Shown in pieces: positions 41,886-50,465 of a stretch of 64,000 nt of DNA. This DNA is from Chryseobacterium artocarpi. GTDB lineage: Bacteria; Bacteroidota; Bacteroidia; Flavobacteriales; Weeksellaceae. Position numbers and translations under genes: made by a program. The notes under the pieces are model-generated. The model ran no database searches and was not told the DNA's origin. It saw only the letters and a program-made list of their open reading frames with translations. The DNA lies in NCBI RefSeq assembly GCF_001684975.1, contig NZ_MAYH01000012.1:248001-312000 (forward strand). The letters run 5' to 3'. Numbering within the stretch: position 1 is the stretch's first letter; every line of letters begins with the position of its first letter.

Positions 41886-44800
41886 ATGTATTTAATTTTT
41901 GACACAGAAACAACCGGCTTACCAAAAAATTTCAACGCCCCGCTTTCAGATTCTGATAACTGGCCAAGAATGGTGCAGATTGCATGGCAGGTGCATGATG
42001 ATGATGGTAATTTAATTGAGAATCAAGACTATATAATAAAGCCTGAAGGGTATGATATTCCCTTTAATGCGGCAAGGATTCATGGGATTACGACAAAGAT
42101 AGCGAATGAAGAAGGTCGTGATCTTCAGGAGATTTTAGAAGAATTTTCTAAAGTTCTTGATAAGGTAAGAGTGGTTTCAGGACACAATGTAGAATTTGAT
42201 TACAATATTGTAGGAGCCGAATTCTACAGAAAAAATATAAAGGATAATTTACAGGAAAAACCTAAGGCTGATACCATGATCTTAGGAACAGACTTCTGTC
42301 AATTAGGAGGTGGTAGAGGAGGAAGATTCAAGCCGCCAAAGCTTGAAGAACTTTACGAAAAATTATACGGAAATAAATTTGATGAAGCCCATAATGCTGC
42401 AGCCGATGTAAATGCAACGGCGAGAGCTTTCTTTGAAATGGTGAGAATAGGAGTGGTTCCTGCTGATGTACTGAAGATTTCAGAAGATCAGTTAAGCTAT
42501 TTTAGAAGCCTTTATCCAGATCCTATAAAGCCTTTTAATATTGTTATCAGAAGGCAGGTTGCGGATTTTCATAATAAGAAAAAGCAACAGGATTTTGGAA
42601 GTATTGATGAGATTGATCTGGGTAAATACTTCAATTTTAACAACCATAGTGTTTTTTCTACTTTGATGGCAACATCAAGCATTAATGACCTGATTAAAAA
42701 AGCTTCTGAGGAAAATTTTCCCGCTGTCGGAATGGTGGATCTGGGAAATATGATGGGAGCTTTTAAGTTTGTATCTGCAATAGAAGGAGCGAATGGAGAT
42801 CGTGCGAAAAAACATAAAGAATATTTAGCTAAAAAACAGGAAGCAGAAGAAAACGGAACTGAATTCAATGAACCAGAACCCGTTTCTGAACCTTTGATCC
42901 CTGTTGTTGGCTGTGAATTTTATATCTCAGATCGTTACGAGCAAAAGCAGTTTACCAAGGATGATCCGGATAGAAGAACTCAGGTTGTGCTCTTGGCAAA
43001 GGATTTTAACGGCTATAAAAACTTGGCAAAACTCTCTAGTATAGGTTTCCTTAAAGGTTTTTACTTTGGAGTTCCAAGGATAAGCCGTGAACTGATTGCT
43101 GAATATAAAGAAGGGCTTATTGCCCTGACATCAGGGATTCTTGGAGATATTCCGGATGCGGTTCTTAATACCGGGGAACAAAAAGGAGAGGAGCTTTTCA
43201 AATGGTGGAAAGATACTTTTGAGGATGATTTCTATGTACAGCTTCAAAACCACAAACTTCCTGAAGAAGAGCATTTAAATGAAGTTTTACTATATTTTGC
43301 TGATAAGTATAATGTTAAAATATTAGCTCAGAACGAAACCTTTTATACCAATAAAGACGACTCGAATATTCAGGATATTGTAAGTTGTATTAAAGACGGT
43401 GAAAAACTGTCGACTCCTGTAGGAAAGGGATTTGGTAAGAGACGAGGACTTTCAACCGGAGAATATTATATTAAAAATTCTGATGAAATAAAAGAAGCAT
43501 TTTTGGCGTATCCTGATGCTTTTGAGGCTTATGAAGAATTCTTTGCAAAGTTTAAACCTTATACATTAAAAAGAGATGTACTTCTTCCGAAGTTTGATAT
43601 TCCTGAAGAGTTTATTCATGCAGAAGATGAGGTAGACGGAGGAAAACGTGGGGAGATGGCTTATCTTACCTACCTTACCTATGAAGGAGCAAAGAAAAGA
43701 TATGGTATTGATGGAATTACAGATGAAATTAAAGAACGTCTTGATTTCGAGCTTGAAGTAATCGCCAATACCGGATATCCAGGGTACTTCCTTATTGTAC
43801 AGGATTTCTGTAATGAAGCCCGTAATATGGGTGTTTGGGTAGGTCCTGGAAGGGGATCTGCTGCTGGATCTGCAGTGGCTTATTGTATTGGAATTACCAA
43901 TGTAGACCCTATTAAATATGATCTCCTTTTTGAGAGATTTCTGAATCCGGAAAGGGTTTCGATGCCCGATATTGATATTGACTTTGATGACGAAGGAAGA
44001 GATAAAATCATCAAATGGGTAGTAGAGAAATATGGAAAAACTCAGGTGGCACAGATTATTACTTATTCGGTGTTGGGTGGGAAATCTGCCATTAAAGATG
44101 CCGGAAGAGTATTGGATGTTCCTATTCCTGATACTAATAATATTGCCAAGCTGATTCCTCCAAGTCCGGGGATGAATATTGCAAAAGCTTTAGCTAAATA
44201 CGACAAATTAAAACCGGAAGAACAGATGCTCGTTGATGAAATGAGATATGTTCTTGAAAGTCCTGATGATGCTCGTCACGGAGTACTTGCGAGTGCAAAA
44301 AAGATGGAAGGCTGTATCAGAAATACCGGAATTCATGCCTGTGGTGTTATCATTACCCCAGAAGATGTAAGTAATCTTGTTCCGGTAACAATCGCTGCAA
44401 AAGATGCTGATATTTTAGTATCACAGTTTGATAACTCAGTGGCGGAAAGTGCTGGTCTTCTAAAAATGGACTTTCTTGGGCTTAGGACTTTGACCATTAT
44501 TAAAGATGCATTGAAACTTGTAAAGGCAAGATATGATATAGACATTGATCCGGACCTTATTCCACTGGATGATACCAAAACTTATCAGCTGTTTAAAGAA
44601 GGACGAACTGTCGGGATCTTCCAGTATGAAAGTCCCGGGATGCAAAAATATATGAGGGAGCTGAAGCCTACGGTTTTTGCTGACCTTATTGCCATGAACG
44701 CATTGTATAGACCTGGTCCTATTAAATATATTCCAAACTTTATTAATAGAAAGCACGGAATTGAAGAAATCGTTTACGACTTACCTGAAACTGAGGAATA

Positions 44801-46553
44801 CTTAAAGGAAACTTACGGAATTACCGTATATCAGGAGCAGGTAATGCTTTTATCACAAAAGCTGGCAAACTTTACCAAAGGTGAAGCTGATACCTTGAGA
44901 AAGGCAATGGGTAAGAAGCAAATCGACGTTCTTAATAAAATGTACCCTAAATTCATTGAAGGCGGAAGAAAAAACAACCTGAATGAGGAAAGGCTGGAAA
45001 AAATCTGGAATGACTGGAAAGCCTTTGCGGAATATGCCTTCAATAAGTCTCACTCAACGTGTTATGCTTTCATTGCTTATCAGACAGCTTATTTAAAAGC
45101 AAATTACCCTGCCGAATATATGGCGAGTGTAATGAGTAACAACATTAACAATACAGATTCAATTACCATGTTCATGGAAGATTGTAAAAGTATGGGAGTG
45201 GATGTTTTAGGACCGGATGTAAATGAATCTCAATACAAATTCTCTGTAAACGAAAAAGGACAGATCCGTTTTGGTTTAGGAGCGATTAAAGGAATTGGTG
45301 AAGGACCAAGTGAGGCTATTACAAGAGAAAGAGCAAATGGAAGATTTAAAAATATTTACGATTTTTTTGAAAGGATTTTACCATCTCAGATGAACAAAAG
45401 AGTCGCAGAAAGTTTAGTGCTTGCGGGAGCTTTTGATGAATTGGATGCTTTCCACAGAGGTCAGTACTTTGATATTGATATGGCGGGAAGAACAAATCTT
45501 GAAAGACTGATCAGATATGGGCAGAGTTTCCAGGAAAGTAAAAATGAGATGGAACATTCTTTATTTGCAGATTTTGCTGACGAAGTTCAGATTGAGCAGC
45601 CGAAATTACCTCCTTGCCCTGAATGGCCAAACATGCATAAGCTTAATAAAGAAAAAGAAATCATCGGATTCTATTTATCAGCCCATCCACTTGATGAATT
45701 TAAATATCAGTTCCAGTTTATGCAGGGAAGACTTTCTAAGAAGAATGTATTAGAGAAAGAGGAGGAAGAAAAAACAGTCACGGATGAAGCTCCTGTTCTG
45801 GAACAGGATTCCCAGGATGAAACTACTGATATTACAGAGATTGTTTCTGATGATATTGTTGCAGGAGAAGAAGAAGTGATTGAAGAAACTACAAAAAAAG
45901 CTGAGCCAAAAGGTACTTTCGGATTTTTGAACCTGGATGAGGTAGATGCTTATAAAGAGCAGGCTTTTGCCAATAAGCCGGACGAATTATTTGAAGAAAA
46001 AAAGAAAGACTGGAAAACACTTCAGAAAGAAAGAGAAAATGGCGGCGGTGGGAAAGAATACACTGTGGCGGGTCTGATTACGGAATATAGAGTTCAGGAT
46101 GGTTTCAGAAGTGGTGAGAAAGTCGCTTTTGTTACGTTGGAAGACTATTCAGGTTCTTATTCTTTCAGATTGGGAGACAGAGATTATATGAGGCTGAAGG
46201 AAAAGCTGGAAGTGCAAAGGTTTGTCATTTTCAAAATCAAATTTGCACAAGTAAAAGACGGACGAGTTTTTGTGAATGTGAATGATGTGATTGAACTTCA
46301 GGAGGCATTTGAAAGATTTGCAAAAAGCATTTCTCTTGTCATGGATGTGATGGATGTAAGACCTGAGGATCTGGATTTCTTCAGAACTGTTCTTGATCGA
46401 AATAAAGGGAATCAGAAATTGAAATTCTTTATTAAAAACATTGAAGATGACTCTCATATTGAAGTACAGTCTATGAAACATTCGGTTGACTTGAATGGTG
46501 ATTTAATTAAGGAAATTCAGTTGCTCAATAAGTATGAATTCTATTTAAATTAA
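41886..46553 (+). CDS. dnaE: DNA polymerase III alpha subunit with N-terminal 3'-5' exonuclease
   Basis: The 1555-residue replicative polymerase begins with a DnaQ-type exonuclease (residues 1-200): FDTETTG with Asp6 and Glu8, GHNVEFDYNIV, and HNAAADVNATA. A PHP domain follows (about 245-520) whose metal residues look degraded (HSVFSTLMATSS, MVDLGNMMGAF). The polymerase core has PDIDIDFDDEGRDKI near residue 695, with two catalytic Asp, and GPGRGSAAGSAVAY. An acidic insertion of about 100 residues (about 1284-1390) precedes an OB-fold (YTVAGLITEYRVQDG). Length exceeds E. coli DnaE (1160) because of the exonuclease and the insertion. Proofreading is thus built into the polymerase chain. It is a single-gene unit. 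Confidence 0.95.
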   Translation: MYLIFDTETTGLPKNFNAPLSDSDNWPRMVQIAWQVHDDDGNLIENQDYIIKPEGYDIPFNAARIHGITTKIANEEGRDLQEILEEFSKVLDKVRVVSGHNVEFDYNIVGAEFYRKNIKDNLQEKPKADTMILGTDFCQLGGGRGGRFKPPKLEELYEKLYGNKFDEAHNAAADVNATARAFFEMVRIGVVPADVLKISEDQLSYFRSLYPDPIKPFNIVIRRQVADFHNKKKQQDFGSIDEIDLGKYFNFNNHSVFSTLMATSSINDLIKKASEENFPAVGMVDLGNMMGAFKFVSAIEGANGDRAKKHKEYLAKKQEAEENGTEFNEPEPVSEPLIPVVGCEFYISDRYEQKQFTKDDPDRRTQVVLLAKDFNGYKNLAKLSSIGFLKGFYFGVPRISRELIAEYKEGLIALTSGILGDIPDAVLNTGEQKGEELFKWWKDTFEDDFYVQLQNHKLPEEEHLNEVLLYFADKYNVKILAQNETFYTNKDDSNIQDIVSCIKDGEKLSTPVGKGFGKRRGLSTGEYYIKNSDEIKEAFLAYPDAFEAYEEFFAKFKPYTLKRDVLLPKFDIPEEFIHAEDEVDGGKRGEMAYLTYLTYEGAKKRYGIDGITDEIKERLDFELEVIANTGYPGYFLIVQDFCNEARNMGVWVGPGRGSAAGSAVAYCIGITNVDPIKYDLLFERFLNPERVSMPDIDIDFDDEGRDKIIKWVVEKYGKTQVAQIITYSVLGGKSAIKDAGRVLDVPIPDTNNIAKLIPPSPGMNIAKALAKYDKLKPEEQMLVDEMRYVLESPDDARHGVLASAKKMEGCIRNTGIHACGVIITPEDVSNLVPVTIAAKDADILVSQFDNSVAESAGLLKMDFLGLRTLTIIKDALKLVKARYDIDIDPDLIPLDDTKTYQLFKEGRTVGIFQYESPGMQKYMRELKPTVFADLIAMNALYRPGPIKYIPNFINRKHGIEEIVYDLPETEEYLKETYGITVYQEQVMLLSQKLANFTKGEADTLRKAMGKKQIDVLNKMYPKFIEGGRKNNLNEERLEKIWNDWKAFAEYAFNKSHSTCYAFIAYQTAYLKANYPAEYMASVMSNNINNTDSITMFMEDCKSMGVDVLGPDVNESQYKFSVNEKGQIRFGLGAIKGIGEGPSEAITRERANGRFKNIYDFFERILPSQMNKRVAESLVLAGAFDELDAFHRGQYFDIDMAGRTNLERLIRYGQSFQESKNEMEHSLFADFADEVQIEQPKLPPCPEWPNMHKLNKEKEIIGFYLSAHPLDEFKYQFQFMQGRLSKKNVLEKEEEEKTVTDEAPVLEQDSQDETTDITEIVSDDIVAGEEEVIEETTKKAEPKGTFGFLNLDEVDAYKEQAFANKPDELFEEKKKDWKTLQKERENGGGGKEYTVAGLITEYRVQDGFRSGEKVAFVTLEDYSGSYSFRLGDRDYMRLKEKLEVQRFVIFKIKFAQVKDGRVFVNVNDVIELQEAFERFAKSISLVMDVMDVRPEDLDFFRTVLDRNKGNQKLKFFIKNIEDDSHIEVQSMKHSVDLNGDLIKEIQLLNKYEFYLN

Positions 46554-46573
46554 AAAATAAAATATATACATTT

Positions 46574-46602
46574 TAAAAAGTGGCAGTTTGTCACTTTTTT
46601 TT
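46574..46602 (+). terminator. Terminator after dnaE
   Basis: AAAAAGTG pairs with CACTTTTT around a loop of about 9 bases, followed by T. Confidence 0.7.
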
Positions 46603-46835
46603 GTTTAGTTTTTTGAATAGGTAGGGTTTTGTTTTTAATTGTAATGTATTGTTTGTTAGTATTTTGTGTTAGCTTGTTTTTGTTTTGTTTAAAATGTTTT
46701 AAATTTAAATATATGTTTAATTTTATTTAAAAATAATTTAATTTTTCAATATTTTAATTAATAAATTTTAATAATTTATGATATTGTATTAAATATTTTA
46801 TACTTTTATCGCCCTAACTATTATTATTACTATTT

Positions 46836-49800
46836 ATGAAAAAAATTCTACTGATGTGTTTGATGTCCCTCGGAGTAGGAGCTTCGGCACAAATTCAGGT
46901 CAATGACGGCTTTGAGGGTAGTAGTGCACTTCCTTTAGGATGGAGCTATTCTGCATTACCTTCTTCTGCTTCGCAAAACGCTTCCATCGGAATGTGGACA
47001 AATGGTACAGCGTGTACCGGGAGCAATATGGTATACAGAAATATCTACTCCGGTGTTACGGCTCAAAATGTCATTTATTCTACAACTCATTCCAATGGTT
47101 TGGCTCTTGATTACTCTTTTCAGTATGCTGCAAAAGGGTTTGGGACGTCCGGAGCTATTAAGGGAGGAGTTTCAGCAGAGTATTCGATTGATGGCGGAAC
47201 AACCTGGGTGCCATTAATGACTCCTGTGGTTCTTAATAATCCAAATTCATCTCCGGTTCCATGTGCCACTGTTTCAGGGACACTTCCCGCAGGAGCTGTT
47301 CCGGCTGGAGCTAATTTTAAATTTAAACTTACTGGAAGTTATACGTCCCCGGCAGATTTTTATATAGGTTTTGATGAGGTGGAATTAAATCAGCCTGTTG
47401 TAGATGTTCCAGGTTGTACAACATTGACGGCTCCAGCAAATGCTGCTACCGGTGCTTCCAGAACACCGGTGCTTAAATGGAATGCTGCGGCAGGAGCATC
47501 TTCATATAATATTAACGTAGGAACTACACCTGGTGGAAATGATGTAATTAATAACCTGAATGTCGGAAATATTCTTACTTACACAATTCCTACGGCAAAT
47601 CCTTTGAATTATTCAACGACTTATTATGTGAAAATTATTCCTACAAATAGCTTTGGAAATGCTACGGCATGTACAGAAACCAGTTTTACTACATTAGCTA
47701 TAGGTTGTCCTAGTGTTTCTTTACCTGAAAGCAATGCCACCAATATAGGAGTTACTCCGACTATAAGCTGGACTGCCGTTTCAGGTGCTACAGGATATCG
47801 ATTGACGGTAGGAACTACTGCTGGTGGTACTGAGGTTCTTAATAACGTCGACTTAGGTAATGTATTGACATATACTTTCCCTTCGAATTTAAATTATAAT
47901 ACAACTTATCATTATACGGTAAATTCATATCAAGGATCGAATAGTACTTCTGCATCATGTACGGTGAGAAAATTTAAAACAAAATATGCCCCACCAGCTA
48001 ATGATGATTGTGCGAATGCTATTCCTTTAGGAGTAAATTCCGATATGAGCAGCTGTACGATTAAAGGAACAGGAAATACACTTGGAGGGACGCTCTCTTT
48101 AGAAGCGCCAACGTGTTCAGGGTTTAGTGATGCAGATGATGATGTATGGTATAGTTTTGTGGCTACCGGAGCAGCGCATACGGTTACTTTATCTAATATA
48201 GTATCAACGGGAGCTAGTTCTACAACAGATATGTACTTTCAGGTATTGAGTGGTACTTGTGGAAACTTTACCAATTTAATTTGTAATGATCCTAATAGTG
48301 CTACTATTTCAGGATTAACTCCTGGGCAGACTTACTATGTAAGGGTTTATACCTATGATTCAGGAGCGGATTATACAGCGAGTTTTGATATTTGTATTGG
48401 AACATTACCTGCTGCACCTGCAAATAATGAATGTTCTACTGCTGTTCCTTTGACGGTAAGTGCTACTTCATTATGTACAAATTCAGTAGCAGGAACTACA
48501 TTAGGTGCTACCGATTCAGGAGTGGCAATTGCTCCTTGTACAGGAACTGCGGACGATGATGTTTGGTATTCATTTGTGGCAACTTCTGCGTCTCATGTGG
48601 TTGCTTTAACAGATGTGGTATCGGTAGGAACCACTAGTTCTACAAGTTTATATTTACAGGTATTAAGTGGTGCTTGTGGTGCAATGACAAGTGTTTTATG
48701 TGATACTAGTTATGGTTCACCAGCTGTGTTGACAGGTCTGACTGCCGGAAATACTTATTATGTAAGAGTTTATAATTCCAGTACAGGTCCTGGAAATGCT
48801 AATACGTTCAATATTTGTGTGACAACTCCGGTAGCACCGTCTAATGATGACTGTGCAGGTGCTATTGCTCTAACAGTAAACCCAACCACCAACTGTGCAG
48901 TGGTAACTGCGGGGACTACTCATAGTGCTACCAATTCAAATGTGGCAGTATCTCCATGTACAGGAACTGCAGATGATGATGTGTGGTATACTTTTACAGC
49001 TACAAATCCTTCTCATATTATTACATTATCTAATATTGTTTCTACGGGAAGCAGTTCATCTACCAGCTTATATATGCAGGTGATGAGTGGTGCATGTGGA
49101 ACATTAACCAGTGTTAAATGTTCAACAGTATCTGTAACTATGGTTGAAGGGCTTACAGTAGGGCAGACTTATTATATTAGATTATATAATTCAAATGGTT
49201 CAGGATATTCAAATAGCTTTAATATTTGCGTAGGAACGCCACCTCCGCCACCAGCCAATGATGATTGTGCAAATGCGATACCTTTAACGGTAAATCCCAA
49301 TTTAACATGTACAACGGTGACTGCCGGAACTACAACAAGTGCAACGAATTCTAATGTGCCAACAGGTTCATGTTCCGGAACTCCTGATGATGATGTATGG
49401 TATACTTTTACAGCTACGGGGGCTTCACATGTAGTTAAGTTATCAGATATCGTTTCTACAGGGATTAATTCTTCTACAAGTTTATATTTACAGGTATTTA
49501 GCGGGGTTTGCGGAACAATGACAAGTCTTAAATGTTCTACTTCAGGTACAGCTACGGTTGAAGGGCTAACAGCTGGACAGACTTATTATATAAGGGTTTA
49601 TAATTCGAATGGCTCAGGATATTCGAATAACTTTAAGATCTGTGTAGGAACAACACCTCCGCCGCCTGTTAATGACGATTGTGTGGGTGCTATAGCTTTG
49701 ACACCTGGTGCGAATTTTAATGCCAATGCAATTATAGCAACCAATATATCTGCTAGTACCAATGGGACTTCTTCATGTGTAACGACAGCATCTAACAATG

Positions 49801-50342
49801 TAAATAATGTCTGGTTCACTGTTGTTGTGCCGCCATCAGGAAGCGTTACAGTTGAGACTGGTGCCGCGCCAGGTTCATCATTCAATGATTCTATTATGGA
49901 AGTGTATAGCGGAACTTGTGGCTCATTTACTTCTTTGGGTTGTAATGATGATATTGTTACCACAACTAATATTTTCTCTAAAGTTTCTGTTACAGGACAG
50001 ACTCCTGGTTCAGTAATCTATGTGAGTGTTTGGAGGTATGGATCAAAACCGGATGGTGATTTTAAGATCTCCGCTTACGATGCATCATTGGCAACTTCTG
50101 AAACTTCAGTAGTTAAAAACGAGATCAAAGTTTATCCAAATCCATTTATTGATGTTCTGAATATTTCAGATATATCCAAAATACAGTCCGTTTCCGTTGT
50201 AGACCTTGCGGGAAGATTAGTGAAAACTATTAATACACCGTCATCTGTTCTTCAATTGGGAGACTTGAAACAAGGAATGTATCTGATCATATTAAATATG
50301 AAAGATGGTTCCAGACAGGTGATAAAATCAATTAAGAAATAA
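46836..50342 (+). CDS. T9SS-secreted multi-domain surface protein with PPC-like repeats
   Basis: The 1168-residue product has a Sec signal peptide (LLMCLMSLGVGASAQ). A MAM/jelly-roll-like domain follows (about 22-185: DGFEGSSALPLGW to FYIGFDEVEL), then two fibronectin-III-like domains (about 193-288 and 290-384). Five repeats of about 140 residues start near 386, 528, 668, 806 and 944. Each opens with a form of NDDCAxAI, has CxGTxDDDVWYxFTA, SLYxQVLSGxCG and GLTxGQTYYxRVY, and resembles pre-peptidase C-terminal (PPC) domains; the fifth is divergent. A type A T9SS sorting domain ends the protein (IKVYPNPFIDVLNIS, LKQGMYLIILNMKDGSRQVIKSIKK). No catalytic motif was found, so an adhesin or binding role is likely. 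A paralogue follows. Confidence 0.85.
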   Translation: MKKILLMCLMSLGVGASAQIQVNDGFEGSSALPLGWSYSALPSSASQNASIGMWTNGTACTGSNMVYRNIYSGVTAQNVIYSTTHSNGLALDYSFQYAAKGFGTSGAIKGGVSAEYSIDGGTTWVPLMTPVVLNNPNSSPVPCATVSGTLPAGAVPAGANFKFKLTGSYTSPADFYIGFDEVELNQPVVDVPGCTTLTAPANAATGASRTPVLKWNAAAGASSYNINVGTTPGGNDVINNLNVGNILTYTIPTANPLNYSTTYYVKIIPTNSFGNATACTETSFTTLAIGCPSVSLPESNATNIGVTPTISWTAVSGATGYRLTVGTTAGGTEVLNNVDLGNVLTYTFPSNLNYNTTYHYTVNSYQGSNSTSASCTVRKFKTKYAPPANDDCANAIPLGVNSDMSSCTIKGTGNTLGGTLSLEAPTCSGFSDADDDVWYSFVATGAAHTVTLSNIVSTGASSTTDMYFQVLSGTCGNFTNLICNDPNSATISGLTPGQTYYVRVYTYDSGADYTASFDICIGTLPAAPANNECSTAVPLTVSATSLCTNSVAGTTLGATDSGVAIAPCTGTADDDVWYSFVATSASHVVALTDVVSVGTTSSTSLYLQVLSGACGAMTSVLCDTSYGSPAVLTGLTAGNTYYVRVYNSSTGPGNANTFNICVTTPVAPSNDDCAGAIALTVNPTTNCAVVTAGTTHSATNSNVAVSPCTGTADDDVWYTFTATNPSHIITLSNIVSTGSSSSTSLYMQVMSGACGTLTSVKCSTVSVTMVEGLTVGQTYYIRLYNSNGSGYSNSFNICVGTPPPPPANDDCANAIPLTVNPNLTCTTVTAGTTTSATNSNVPTGSCSGTPDDDVWYTFTATGASHVVKLSDIVSTGINSSTSLYLQVFSGVCGTMTSLKCSTSGTATVEGLTAGQTYYIRVYNSNGSGYSNNFKICVGTTPPPPVNDDCVGAIALTPGANFNANAIIATNISASTNGTSSCVTTASNNVNNVWFTVVVPPSGSVTVETGAAPGSSFNDSIMEVYSGTCGSFTSLGCNDDIVTTTNIFSKVSVTGQTPGSVIYVSVWRYGSKPDGDFKISAYDASLATSETSVVKNEIKVYPNPFIDVLNISDISKIQSVSVVDLAGRLVKTINTPSSVLQLGDLKQGMYLIILNMKDGSRQVIKSIKK

Positions 50343-50363
50343 ACCTTTCAATATAGTTATTTG

Positions 50364-50397
50364 AAGCGACAACTTAATGGTTGTCGCTTTTTTTTAA
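50364..50397 (+). terminator. Terminator between the two repeat proteins
   Basis: A 10-bp stem AAGCGACAAC/GTTGTCGCTT with loop TTAATG is followed by a long T run. Confidence 0.9.
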
Positions 50398-50465
50398 TTT
50401 TTTTTTAATGTTGTATTAAAAATATTATTAAATTGGTAATCTAATAACTCCTTAAAAAATTATAT

